Origin: ZC4RG20 sp963782445
GTDB taxonomy: Bacteria; Pseudomonadota; Gammaproteobacteria; Steroidobacterales; Rariloculaceae
Length of the DNA stretch: 64,000 nt
Direction: 5' to 3'
Assembly (NCBI GenBank): GCA_963782445.1
Contig: CAWAJM010000001.1
Coordinates: forward strand, 1,798,001 to 1,862,000
The notes under the pieces: model-generated
The model's database searches: none
Told to the model about the DNA's origin: nothing
Seen by the model: the letters and a program-made list of their open reading frames with translations, nothing else
In this document: positions 45,401 through 53,142 of the stretch, one piece after another
Layout: every line of letters begins with the position of its first letter
Numbering within the stretch: the first letter of the stretch is position 1
Program-made: the position numbers and the translations under genes

Positions 45401-45918
45401 TCGAGACGCTCGAGAACGCCATCCGCAAGATCGACCGCGAAACGCGGACTCGCTTCAAGGACACGTTCGAGCGCGCGAACCAGGGGCTCCAGCGGCTGTT
45501 TCCGCGCCTTTTCGGGGGCGGTCATGCCTATCTGGAGCTCGAGGGCGAAGACCTGCTCGAGGCCGGCGTCGCGATCATGGCGCGGCCGCCCGGCAAGCGG
45601 AACAGCACGATCCACCTGCTCTCGGGAGGGGAGAAGGCGCTGACGGCCGTCGCGCTCGTGTTCTCGATCTTCGAGCTGAACCCTGCGCCGTTCTGTCTCC
45701 TCGACGAGGTCGACGCGCCGCTCGACGATGCAAATGTCGGCCGGTTTTCGGACATCGTTCGCGAGATGTCCGATCAGGTCCAGTTCGTCATCATTACTCA
45801 CAACAAGACGACGATGGAGACGATGCATCAGTTGACGGGCGTCACGATGCACGAGCCCGGCGTGTCGCGTCTCGTCGCCGTCGATCTCGATGAGGCGGTG
45901 AAACTGGCCGCCATGTAA
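42409..45918 (+). CDS. smc: Chromosome segregation protein SMC
   Basis: A 1169-residue condensin ATPase. The N-terminal head has Walker A GPNGCGKSN (about residue 32). Long coiled coils rich in Glu, Arg and Gln flank a hinge at about residues 520-650. The C-terminal head has signature LLSGGEKALTA and Walker B PFCLLDEVDAPLDD. The partner kleisin genes scpA and scpB are in the same window (56297-58296), so this genome uses SMC-ScpAB, not MukBEF. A conserved smc-zipA-ligA cluster starts here. Confidence 0.97.
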   Translation: MRLSKIKLAGFKSFVDATTITFPSNLMGIVGPNGCGKSNVIDAIRWVLGESSAKTLRGDSMTDVIFNGSSGRKPVSQASIELVFDNSDGTVTGAYAQYAEIAVKRVLTRDGNSQYWLNASRCRRKDILHILLGTGLGTNGYSIIEQGMISRIVEAKPDELRGFLEEAAGISKYKERRRETEHRIRHTRDNLERLGDLREEIEKQLSHLQRQATAAAKYKELKSEERRVHAELLALRLRALGAELEAQEAVLAEKKAALEAALEGRRGMEQESERLRATLAERNEALNGVQGDYYRVGAELARLEQAIQHRKDLIKRQREDLETTEQQLEEIRSHIANDELELEQLDHALEALSPELEQAVDNRQAAEACLAEAEASMESWRGRWEQVASQFSNTESAARVEEARLEQLTAQRDRLQRDLDKQAAERAGIDLEEPETRLEQLFGQEEALNGACAEAARSLDGVWQRIQELREQDKRISAELHELREMLQNDRGRLASLEALQEAALGETTKQVGRWLESAPLADRRSLAERLVVDAGWDRAVETVLGSYLQAVSVDALESVAESLGELTEGGLALLEESDAAAAPSSAAAGWLVDHVREPASARGLLHGVRTAESLQGAVSMRSQLAPGESIVTRDGFWIGRNWLRINRSDDPEVGVIVRGEEIARLREKIESTAARVEDVAERLAETRAHLEQLEEARKDAQNESTRRQQLHAEAKTKLESARAELEQVRNRATGLDRSIEELRAERLAAEQKLEESQIRREQAATQQEELAGVRERLEHERDHHQSVLSEARAQAEHDRQAAHDLALKVESRRHSKESASAALARVQAQQQHLLKRRDELRSRLEGAAEPLAEDEARLGTLAHERANVEARLAEARAAAEQTDAELRELEQRRSQAQQAVAEAREAADAVRLTVREAQVRSETVAEQFRETEFELAQVLAELPEDAEAGQWHESLERLERRIQRLGAINLAAIDEFEQQSERKKYLDSQFADLTEALETLENAIRKIDRETRTRFKDTFERANQGLQRLFPRLFGGGHAYLELEGEDLLEAGVAIMARPPGKRNSTIHLLSGGEKALTAVALVFSIFELNPAPFCLLDEVDAPLDDANVGRFSDIVREMSDQVQFVIITHNKTTMETMHQLTGVTMHEPGVSRLVAVDLDEAVKLAAM

Positions 45919-45929
45919 CGGCGACGACG

Positions 45930-46709
45930 ATGACTGAGCTGCGCTGGGTATTGCTGGCACTGGGCATCTTGGTCGTGACCGGTGTCTACGTCTGGGGTCG
46001 GGGTCTGTTTCTGCGCAATCGGCTCGCCCGGCAATCGCGCCGCGGCCGGGAGGAGCCGCATATCTCGCTCGAGGCGGACCTGCTCTCCGAACCGGGTAGC
46101 CTGTCCGACGAAGGCGCCGACTGGGAGCGTCTCGAGAATGCCGCGCCCGACGAAGCCGAGCCCGCACCGGACCCCGCAGCGATACGCGAGCCCGTCCGGG
46201 ACGCGCGCAAGCGGTTGGCGAAAGGTGCGCCAGGAAAATCTGCGCCCGCGGCCGCGCCCGCGTCCCCGGCCCCGAAGCCCGCCGCGAAACGCATTCCCGA
46301 CAAGGTCATCACGATCCGCTTCATCCCGAAGAGCCACGAGCTCGACGGTTCCGCTGCCGTGCAGGCGCTGCGGGCCGCGGGGCTCGAGCATGGCCGCTAC
46401 GGGATCTTCCATATGCCGGGCTCGTCGGAGGGTGACGGACCTCTGTTCAGCGTCGCGAGCCTGACCGAGCCCGGGACCTTCGATCTCGCGAAGCTCGGTT
46501 CGATCGCGGGTATGAGCTTTTTCGTCGCGCTGCCGGGCCCCGCGGACCCCATCGAGGCGTTCGATTCCATGGTCGGCACGGCCAGAACTCTCGCGATCGA
46601 TTTGAGCGCGGATCTCTACGACGAGCGCGGCAGCTCATGGAGCATCCAGAGGGAGCGCTATGTGCGGGAGGAACTCATCCGCTATCGCCACCAGCATGCT
46701 CATCACTGA
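45930..46709 (+). CDS. zipA: Cell division protein ZipA
   Basis: A 259-residue bitopic protein that tethers FtsZ to the inner membrane. An N-terminal transmembrane segment (WVLLALGILVVTGVYVWG, residues 6-23), a Pro/Ala/Glu-rich linker and the C-terminal FtsZ-binding domain (VITIRFIPKSHELDGSAAVQALRAAGL; YGIFHM; GMSFFVALPGPADPIEAFDSMV) are in the usual order. ZipA is confined to Gammaproteobacteria, which helps place the organism. It is 11 bp after smc and 5 bp before ligA. Confidence 0.94.
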   Translation: MTELRWVLLALGILVVTGVYVWGRGLFLRNRLARQSRRGREEPHISLEADLLSEPGSLSDEGADWERLENAAPDEAEPAPDPAAIREPVRDARKRLAKGAPGKSAPAAAPASPAPKPAAKRIPDKVITIRFIPKSHELDGSAAVQALRAAGLEHGRYGIFHMPGSSEGDGPLFSVASLTEPGTFDLAKLGSIAGMSFFVALPGPADPIEAFDSMVGTARTLAIDLSADLYDERGSSWSIQRERYVREELIRYRHQHAHH

Positions 46710-46714
46710 GGCCC

Positions 46715-48757
46715 ATGGCCGTGGCCGGCCCTGATCGAGCCGCGGTCGCCGAGGTCGAGCGGCTTCGGCGATTCATCGAAGAATTCAACTACGCTTACTA
46801 CGTGCTCGCCGAGCCCAAAGCCTCGGACGCCGAGTACGATCGCCTGCTCCGCGAGCTGCAGACACTCGAGCAGCGTCACCCCGAGCTCGTCACGCCCGAT
46901 TCCCCGACGCAGCGCGTCGGGGCGACACCGGTCGGCGAGTTCCGCGAGGTCCGCCACTCGGTGCCGATGCTCTCGCTCGACAACGCGTTCGACGAAGCGC
47001 AGCTCACGGCATGGGGCAAGCGCGTCACGGATCGGCTCAAAGCCGCCGGCGTCGACGCCGAGCGGCTCGAGTTCGTCGCCGAGCCCAAGCTCGACGGCCT
47101 CGCCGTGAGTCTGCGGTACGAGGACGGGATTCTCGTCCTTGCCGCGACGCGCGGCGACGGCACCGTGGGCGAGGATGTGACGCACAACGTGCGGACAATT
47201 AAGGGTGTGCCGCTGCGGCTCCGTGCAAGGAAACCACCTGCCGTGCTGGAGGCGCGCGGCGAGGTCTTTCTACCGAAACGAGGCTTCGAAGCGCTGAACA
47301 GGCAGGCGGCGGAGAAAGGGGAGAAGGTGTTCGTCAATCCCCGCAATGCGGCGGCCGGCAGCTTGCGGCAGCTCGATGCGCGCGTCACGGCGTCGCGGCC
47401 GCTCGAAGTGTTTTTCTATGCGCTCGGCGAGGTGCGTGGATGGGACGTGCCACCGACGCAGGCCGATCTGCTTGAGGCCCTGAAGGGCTTTGGCCTGAGA
47501 ACCAGCCCGGACTGGCAATTGCGAGAAGGAATTCAGGGCTGTTTGGCCTATTACGAGAGTATCGGCGAGAGACGGCTGGATCTACCCTACGAAATAGACG
47601 GGGTCGTCTATAAGGTCAATCGCGCAGCATGGCAGGAAGTCTTGGGTTTCGTCTCCCGGGCGCCGCGCTGGGCCATCGCACACAAGTTCCCGGCACAGGA
47701 AGAGTGGACGACGGTGAAACAGGTGGAGTTTCAGGTCGGCAGAACGGGCGCGTTGACTCCCGTGGCCCGGCTCGAGCCCGTCTTCGTCGGCGGCGTCACG
47801 GTCAGCAATGCCACGCTCCACAATATCGAGGATCTGCACCGCAAGGACGTTCGCGTCGGAGATACAGTCATCGTCCGCCGCGCCGGAGATGTCATCCCGG
47901 AAATCGTCGCCATCGTGCCGGAGCGCCGCCCCCGCGGCGCGCGTCCCGTCCGGTTGCCGAAGCAGTGCCCTGTGTGCGGCTCAGATGTCGTACAGCCGGA
48001 AGGCGAGGTCGTTGCGCGTTGTGTCGGCGGCCTGTACTGCCCCGCCCAGCGGAAGGAGGCATTACGCCACTTCTGCTCGCGGCGGGCGATGGACATCCAG
48101 GGGTTCGGGCCGAAGGTTATCGAGCAGCTCGTCGGTAAAGGGTTTGTGGAAACTCCGGCGGAGCTCTACGACCTTACAGAGGAGCGTCTCGCCGAGCTCG
48201 ACCGCATGGGCGAGAAATCGGCCCGCAATCTCGTGGAGGCGCTCGACAAGAGCCGCGAGACGACGCTGGCGCGTTTCCTCTACGCCCTCGGGATCCGGGA
48301 AGTCGGAGAAACGACGGCCCAGGCACTCGCCAGCCACTTCGGAGAGCTGGATCCCCTGCTCGAGGCGTCCGAGGAACAGCTCCAGGAAGTCCAGGACGTG
48401 GGACCGGTCGTGGCCGAGCAAGTCAGCGCCTTCTTCAAGGAGGAGCACAACCTCAAGGTGATCCACAAGCTGCTCGAGAAGGGCATCCACTGGCCCAAGC
48501 CGCCGGCGCCGAAGCGGGCCGCCCTGCCGCTCGCGGGCAAGACTGTTGTCGTGACGGGCACCCTGTCGAGCATGACTCGCGAGGAGGTAAAGGAGCGGCT
48601 CAGGGCGCTGGGGGCCAAGGTCTCTGGGAGTGTCTCGAAGAAGACGGACTTCGTCGTCGTCGGGGAGAATCCTGGGACTAAGGCGAAGAGGGCGGAGGAG
48701 CTGCAGATACCGGTCGTTTCGGAGAATGACCTCCACCGCTTCTTGCATACGGAGTAG
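46715..48757 (+). CDS. ligA: NAD-dependent DNA ligase LigA
   Basis: A 680-residue ligase that seals nicks using NAD. Domain Ia (YYVLAEPKASDAEYDRLLREL) is followed by the adenylation domain with the active Lys at residue 125 (AEPKLDGLAVSLRY). OB-fold, four-Cys zinc finger (CPVCGSDVV...CVGGLYC), HhH region (FGPKVIEQLVGKG) and BRCT domain (GKTVVVTGTLSSMTREEV) complete it. ATG 46715 is chosen because it gives the standard N-terminus just after the zipA stop. The DUF6502 gene begins 2 bp after its stop. Confidence 0.97.
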   Translation: MAVAGPDRAAVAEVERLRRFIEEFNYAYYVLAEPKASDAEYDRLLRELQTLEQRHPELVTPDSPTQRVGATPVGEFREVRHSVPMLSLDNAFDEAQLTAWGKRVTDRLKAAGVDAERLEFVAEPKLDGLAVSLRYEDGILVLAATRGDGTVGEDVTHNVRTIKGVPLRLRARKPPAVLEARGEVFLPKRGFEALNRQAAEKGEKVFVNPRNAAAGSLRQLDARVTASRPLEVFFYALGEVRGWDVPPTQADLLEALKGFGLRTSPDWQLREGIQGCLAYYESIGERRLDLPYEIDGVVYKVNRAAWQEVLGFVSRAPRWAIAHKFPAQEEWTTVKQVEFQVGRTGALTPVARLEPVFVGGVTVSNATLHNIEDLHRKDVRVGDTVIVRRAGDVIPEIVAIVPERRPRGARPVRLPKQCPVCGSDVVQPEGEVVARCVGGLYCPAQRKEALRHFCSRRAMDIQGFGPKVIEQLVGKGFVETPAELYDLTEERLAELDRMGEKSARNLVEALDKSRETTLARFLYALGIREVGETTAQALASHFGELDPLLEASEEQLQEVQDVGPVVAEQVSAFFKEEHNLKVIHKLLEKGIHWPKPPAPKRAALPLAGKTVVVTGTLSSMTREEVKERLRALGAKVSGSVSKKTDFVVVGENPGTKAKRAEELQIPVVSENDLHRFLHTE

Positions 48758-48759
48758 GT

Positions 48760-49599
48760 ATGCGTTCTGCGTTTCAGCAAGCTGTGCTCGCATCGCTCGC
48801 GGGCCTTCTGATGCCCGTCGCCCGGTTGATGCTGAGATGCGGCGTTGGCTGCCCCGAATTCGTGGCCGTCACCAAAGCAGTGTTCGTGCAGGTTGCGTCG
48901 GAGCAGTACGGCGTCAGAGGAAGGCCAGCCAATGCTTCTCGGGTCGCGGCGATTACGGGATTGTCACGAAAACAAGTCAGGCGGATAAAGGAAGTGGGGC
49001 CGGTAGCGCGCTGGACGCCCGAAATGGAGTCCACCCCCGCTAATGTCGTCCTGCACTATTGGCACTTCGACCCCGAGTACTCGGAGGCGCCCGGACAACC
49101 GCGATGGCTTTCCCTTGAGGGAGAGAAGAGCTTCAGTACCCTAGTTCGCGACTACGCGGGAGATATCCCGCCGACCGCGATGCTGAAGGCGTTGATGAGA
49201 GTGGGCGCGATTAGACGGGACCGCGCGCAGCAACTCCTCCCGCAAGAACGGTATTTCTATCCAGCAGATTTTGACGAAGATTTTGTCCACAACGCTGCCT
49301 TTGCGCTCCGAAGCCTTGGCGATACGTTGGTCTATAACGCTACGATATGGGCTGCTGCCGACGGTGCGGGCGATCAGTGTGCGGCCGAGGAAAGCCGCTT
49401 CGAGCGCGTCGCATGGACTGACCGTTTCACTCCCGAGGTGACGGCAGCCTTCAAGGCCTGGGTTCGCGCGGAGGGTACGAAGTTCATAGAGGAAGCGGAT
49501 GATTGGATCGGGAAGAACGAGGGGACGAAAGAACGGCCATTCCCCGGAGAGCCGAGGGCCGTTGGCGTTGGCCTGTATTATTTTGAGGAAGAACGATAA
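48760..49599 (+). CDS. DUF6502 family protein 1, predicted HTH
   Basis: A 279-residue protein. The N-terminal 75 residues resemble a regulator: an amphipathic helix, FVAVTKAVFVQVASEQYG, then RVAAITGLSRKQVRRIKE, which fits a helix-turn-helix. The middle has HYWHFDPEYSEAPGQPRWL and FSTLVRDYAGDIPPTAMLKALMRVGAI, shared with the second DUF6502 protein at 52216-53052. It follows ligA with 2 bp between stop and start and probably rides on its transcript. Base composition becomes more AT-rich from here. Molecular function is unknown; DNA binding is inference from the motif. Confidence 0.8.
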   Translation: MRSAFQQAVLASLAGLLMPVARLMLRCGVGCPEFVAVTKAVFVQVASEQYGVRGRPANASRVAAITGLSRKQVRRIKEVGPVARWTPEMESTPANVVLHYWHFDPEYSEAPGQPRWLSLEGEKSFSTLVRDYAGDIPPTAMLKALMRVGAIRRDRAQQLLPQERYFYPADFDEDFVHNAAFALRSLGDTLVYNATIWAAADGAGDQCAAEESRFERVAWTDRFTPEVTAAFKAWVRAEGTKFIEEADDWIGKNEGTKERPFPGEPRAVGVGLYYFEEER

Positions 49600-50150
49600 G
49601 AAGGCAAGTCTGCGCGTACTAGCCTGTACAGACGCGCGAAATTTTGGGTCGTTTGGTCAAAATGATCCTTAACGAAACGCATCCCAAGCTTTTCTAATAC
49701 TCTGATACTTCTGGTATTTTCTTTGTAAACTAAACCAAAAATACGTTCGAGGGCGAGACCGTCGGCCGCGAACGCAATTGATACCAGCTCGCTGGCTGCC
49801 TCGAGAGCGAAACCGTATCCCCATTCCGTTACCGCTAGCCCATATGTGACTTCGAACTCGTCGAAGTCGTTCATCCGCTCTATTCCGCACCAGCCTATCA
49901 CTCTCCCACTAGCTCGATTCTCCATGGCAAGGGCACCGAATCCCGTTGATTCAACCTTGTAAATCAACCGCTCAAGTGATCGACGGGACTCGGACCGGCT
50001 CTTCGTGCCTCCTGCATAGCGGTTGACGTCCTCATCGCGATGGAGCTCGAACAGTGCGTCAGCGTCTTCGATGCGGAATGCACGTATCAAAAGGCGCTGG
50101 CCACATATAGGTAGGAACTTAGTGAGCCCCGGGGAGTGTGGTGATTCCAA
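49578..50150 (-). CDS. GNAT family N-acetyltransferase (RimJ/RimL-like)
   Basis: A 190-residue acetyltransferase. It has LLIRAFRIEDADALFELHRDEDVNRYAGG, GRVIGWCGIERMNDFDEFEVTYGLAVTEWGYGFALEAASELV (acetyl-CoA region) and the typical ERIFGLVYKENTRSIRVLEKLGMRF. This is the ribosomal-protein or aminoacyl acetyltransferase subgroup. The 3' end overlaps the convergent DUF6502 gene by 22 nt. Codon use is more AT-rich than the core genome, consistent with an acquired gene. Confidence 0.88.
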   Translation of the reverse strand: MESPHSPGLTKFLPICGQRLLIRAFRIEDADALFELHRDEDVNRYAGGTKSRSESRRSLERLIYKVESTGFGALAMENRASGRVIGWCGIERMNDFDEFEVTYGLAVTEWGYGFALEAASELVSIAFAADGLALERIFGLVYKENTRSIRVLEKLGMRFVKDHFDQTTQNFARLYRLVRADLPSYRSSSK

Positions 50151-50539
50151 AAATAGGTTCTCTGAAAAAACTCGTTTTAAAACAGTGTGTTATAGGTTAT
50201 TGCCCGTGCAGAGGCACCATCGCACGAGCGATCGAAATTGGTTACACCGGCAAAGAATCTCACAGTTTTTTTTTGACTTTCCATGAAGTAAGTCATGTTT
50301 CTTCTTGACGCAATCCCGAAATGCGACCAAAATCCCACCAAACAGAATTATGTACAGTTCGAAGGGCTTTTGTTAAAAGCCACGCGCGGTAGCTAAGAAG
50401 AATCCGCCAATCCGAACCAACAAAAATAAGTCCTATAACAGTGAACAGAAATAGCAAGGCGCTAGGGCAGATCTTGGGGATTGTCAAGAGACCTGTCTTA
50501 GCGGAGTCCGAGACTCTGGCAACCTCCGGAGGGGTTCAC
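50151..50539. other. 389-bp AT-rich control region upstream of the repeat gene
   Basis: This spacer stands out by its A/T tracts (TTTTTTTTGAC at about 50267-50277, AAAAAACTCGTTTTAAAAC near 50165). A 7-bp stem GGCTTTT-GTT-AAAAGCC at 50365-50381 could be an operator or small terminator. It serves two divergent genes (GNAT and repeat protein). An in-frame GTG at 50441 could extend the repeat protein but lacks a ribosome-binding site. Confidence 0.55.
50305..50333 (+). promoter_or_regulatory. Possible promoter of the repeat-protein gene
   Basis: TTGACG (50305-50310), 17-bp spacer, CAAAAT (50328-50333). The -10 matches only four of six consensus bases. It would give a leader of roughly 200 nt. 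Confidence 0.3.
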
Positions 50540-52054
50540 ATGCGCAAACTCCGCGTCGCTCCTGGCTCTGGTGCAGTGATGATGGCGGCCGTGGTGTCTT
50601 CCTTTTTTCTTCTTGTTGGCCCCTCGTACGGGGCGACCGGCAGTAGCGTTCAGGGTATCACGGGCAGCGGATCGCGCGGCATCACGGGCAGTGGATCGCG
50701 CGGCATCACAGGCAGTGGATCGCGCGGCATCACGGGCAGTGGATCGCGCGGCATCACGGGCAGTGGATCGCGCGGCATCACAGGCAGTGGATCGCGCGGC
50801 ATCACGGGCAGTGGATCGCGCGGCATCACGGGCAGTGGATCGCGCGGCATCACAGGCAGTGGATCGCGCGGCATCACGGGCAGTGGATCGCGCGGCATCA
50901 CGGGCAGTGGATCGCGCGGCATCACAGGCAGTGGATCGCGCGGCATCACGGGCAGTGGATCGCGCGGCATCACGGGCAGTGGATCGCGCGGCATCACAGG
51001 CAGTGGATCGCGCGGCATCACGGGCAGTGGATCGCGCGGCATCACGGGCAGTGGATCGCGCGGCATCACAGGCAGTGGATCGCGCGGCATCACAGGCAGT
51101 GGATCAAGGGGCGCGACTGCCGCTGGGTCGGCGATTTTCCAGTCGATCGCTATGGGGCCAGTTGATGCGGTTGATTCGGCTGGCGGCGTTTCGATTATCT
51201 CCGTGCTAGGGCAGACCTTCGTTGCGCCTTCTGCCCAGATTTCGGGCCTTTCAGCCGGAGACTATGTCTTAGCTGCGGGCTCTGGTGATGGTGAGTTGTC
51301 TGTGCTTGTTCCTCTCGACGAGCCTTACGTTCCCGGAGCCTCTCCCGTCCTTATCCGAGGCTCCGTCAATTCAGTCAATGCCGACACGGGGCAGATGTCC
51401 GTCGGTCTTGCCTCGGTTGACTTCACGGGAGAGTTGGCCACTGACGCGTCGTTTTCCCCGACCCCTGGACAATTGGTTGAGGTCGGCGGAATTCAGCCTG
51501 CAGCTGGTGGTGTGGTTCTTGCGGGAATCACGGGTAGCGGATCCCGAGGCATTACTGGCAGCGGTTCTCGCGGGATCACGGGCAGCGGTTCTCGCGGGAT
51601 CACGGGCAGCGGTTCTCGCGGGATCACGGGCAGCGGTTCTCGCGGGATCACGGGCAGCGGTTCTCGCGGGATCACGGGCAGCGGTTCGCGAGGCATTACT
51701 GGCAGCGGCTCCCGCGGCATCACGGGCAGTGGCGTGCGAGGGATTACTGGCAGTGGCCTCCGTGGTATCACGGGCAGCGGTTCGCGAGGTATTACTGGCA
51801 GCGGCTCCCGAGGCATCACGGGCAGTGGCCTGCGAGGTATTACCGGCAGTGGTCTCCGTGGTATCACGGGCAGCGGTTCGCGGGGAATTACCGGTAGCGG
51901 GTCTCGCGGCATCACGGGCAGCGGTTCACGGGGAATTACCGGTAGCGGGTCTCGCGGCATCACGGGTAGTGGCTTGCGAGGGGTTACTGGCAGCGGTCTT
52001 CGTGGTATCACTGGTAGCGGGTCACGCGGGATAACCGGCAGCGGATCGCGCTGA
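50540..52054 (+). CDS. Exported GITGSGSR-octapeptide repeat protein with DUF5666-like core
   Basis: A 504-residue protein. ATG 50540 follows GGAGGGG. A signal peptide (VMMAAVVSSFFLLVGPSYGA) is followed by 19 tandem octapeptides GITGSGSR (residues 39-190) and a 138-residue beta-rich domain resembling DUF5666 (GPVDAVDSAGGVSIISVLGQ; SAGDYVLAAGSG; IRGSVNSVNADTGQMSVG). A further 22 octapeptides (residues 329-504) run to the last codon. Repeats in the second array vary (GSGVR, GSGLR, GVTGSG). One Arg per repeat makes both arms strongly basic. An elongated surface or nucleic-acid/polyanion-binding fibre is a guess. It is flanked by two DUF6502 genes. Function unknown. Confidence 0.8.
   Translation: MRKLRVAPGSGAVMMAAVVSSFFLLVGPSYGATGSSVQGITGSGSRGITGSGSRGITGSGSRGITGSGSRGITGSGSRGITGSGSRGITGSGSRGITGSGSRGITGSGSRGITGSGSRGITGSGSRGITGSGSRGITGSGSRGITGSGSRGITGSGSRGITGSGSRGITGSGSRGITGSGSRGITGSGSRGATAAGSAIFQSIAMGPVDAVDSAGGVSIISVLGQTFVAPSAQISGLSAGDYVLAAGSGDGELSVLVPLDEPYVPGASPVLIRGSVNSVNADTGQMSVGLASVDFTGELATDASFSPTPGQLVEVGGIQPAAGGVVLAGITGSGSRGITGSGSRGITGSGSRGITGSGSRGITGSGSRGITGSGSRGITGSGSRGITGSGSRGITGSGVRGITGSGLRGITGSGSRGITGSGSRGITGSGLRGITGSGLRGITGSGSRGITGSGSRGITGSGSRGITGSGSRGITGSGLRGVTGSGLRGITGSGSRGITGSGSR
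50654..51109 (+). repeat. Tandem 24-bp array 1 (19 copies, 72-bp higher-order unit)
   Basis: Nineteen 24-bp units encode GITGSGSR. Copies 2-18 are identical except that the Thr codon is ACA in every third copy (3, 6, 9, 12, 15, 18) and ACG otherwise, giving a 72-bp higher-order repeat. Only the first and last copies differ elsewhere. This is not CRISPR because there are no spacers. Confidence 0.95.
51524..52051 (+). repeat. Tandem 24-bp array 2 (22 copies, more diverged)
   Basis: Twenty-two 24-bp units ending at the stop codon. A run with TCTCGC for Ser-Arg near 51550-51690 is homogeneous; the rest vary in Gly, Ser and Arg codons and include Val and Leu replacements. It is older or less homogenised than array 1. 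Confidence 0.93.
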
Positions 52055-52090
52055 CGTTAACGTTCCATTCGCGTCGTCCCTTCACAAGCG

Positions 52091-52136
52091 GGGCGAGGCC
52101 TAACGGCGATCGTGTCGTTGGGCCTCGCCCTTTTTG
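52091..52136 (+). terminator. Intrinsic terminator of the repeat gene
   Basis: GGGCGAGGCCTAAC (52091-52104) pairs with GTTGGGCCTCGCCC (52117-52130), one G-T pair, followed by TTTTTGTTG. It is 36 nt after the stop and is the clearest Rho-independent terminator in the window. It isolates the repeat gene as its own unit. Confidence 0.88.
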
Positions 52137-52215
52137 TTGTCTGTTTGATCCCCTCAAGTCGAAAGAACGACGCGTTTAATTGCGGGCGCGATTCTTGGTG
52201 TGATAACTAGAGCCG

Positions 52216-53052
52216 ATGGGAGAATCTGTACGAATCGGCCTTCTGTCCGCCTTCCGCCGGCTAATGCAGCCGTTAGTTCGTATTCTCGTGCGTAATGGTG
52301 TTTCGTACCAAGAGTTCGCGGAACTTTTGAAGAGCGTCTTCGTGGAAGTAGCGGAACGTGACTTCACCATTGCGGGACGCAAGTCCTCGCAATCCCGAAT
52401 TGCCATACTGACTGGGTTAAGCCGAAAGGAAGTCTCGAGGCAGAAGGCAATACTAGCTGGTGGCGGGCCAATTGACGCTACCAGCAACCTTAATGGAATT
52501 ACCCGACTGCTGGTCGGATGGCATTCCGACCCGGAGTACACAGGGCCTTATGGAATGCCAATTGAAGTACCTTTCGAATCGGCTGGTGGTCCCAGTTTCA
52601 CTCAACTCGTCAAGCGCCATAGTGGCGACATGGCGCCGAGGGCCGTCCTTGACGAGCTGATGAGGGTCGGTGCTGTCGACGAGTTGGGCAATGGCTTGCT
52701 TCGCGTGCTTACCCTCGCCTACATCCCGCAACGCTTGAACCCGGACGCGCTTGAGCGCTTTGGGGAGGTAGTAAGAAATTTCATATGCACATACGAATAC
52801 AACATGGAACGGCCGCCTTCAGCGTCGGGTGCTGGTCGCTTCGAACGAATCGTTTTTCCGGACGATGGGCTGCGCCCGAGTCTGATGCCGGCTTTCGAGA
52901 AGCTGATTAGGACCAAAGGCCAGCAGCTACTTGTCGAACTGCTCAATTGGCTAAATGCACAGGAAATTTCCCAAGATGCTAAGCCGAGCGACAGCACAAG
53001 AATTAATACGGGCGTTGGCATCTACCACTTTATCGATGACGGATCGGAATAG
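52216..53052 (+). CDS. DUF6502 family protein 2, predicted HTH
   Basis: A 278-residue paralogue of the protein at 48760-49599. Shared positions include LMQPLVRILVRNGVSYQEFAELLKSVFVEVAE, the HTH-like RIAILTGLSRKEVSRQK, GWHSDPEYTGPYGMP and FTQLVKRHSGDMAPRAVLDELMRVGAV. The two similar C-terminal regions end near GVGIYHF and GVGLYYF. Moderate divergence suggests an old duplication or separate acquisition. It has its own spacer after the terminator of the repeat gene. Regulatory function is inferred from the HTH only. Confidence 0.8.
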   Translation: MGESVRIGLLSAFRRLMQPLVRILVRNGVSYQEFAELLKSVFVEVAERDFTIAGRKSSQSRIAILTGLSRKEVSRQKAILAGGGPIDATSNLNGITRLLVGWHSDPEYTGPYGMPIEVPFESAGGPSFTQLVKRHSGDMAPRAVLDELMRVGAVDELGNGLLRVLTLAYIPQRLNPDALERFGEVVRNFICTYEYNMERPPSASGAGRFERIVFPDDGLRPSLMPAFEKLIRTKGQQLLVELLNWLNAQEISQDAKPSDSTRINTGVGIYHFIDDGSE

Positions 53053-53142
53053 CTCGGGAGCCCCGCGCTCGAAATCTATCTTCGCGATGCCAAGCGCGCT
53101 AGCGCCACATTGCCGCTTCGGCCACGACTCGGTGTCGTTCCG

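Noticed and set aside
50650..52011. Minus-strand open frames encoding MPRDPLPV-type repeats, and a second plus frame of AVDRAASR repeats
   Set aside because: A stop-free 24-bp unit leaves several frames open. Only the GITGSGSR frame has a ribosome-binding site, signal peptide, folded middle domain and terminator.
50654..52051. CRISPR-like array
   Set aside because: The 24-bp units are directly tandem without spacers, in frame with a protein, and no cas genes are present.
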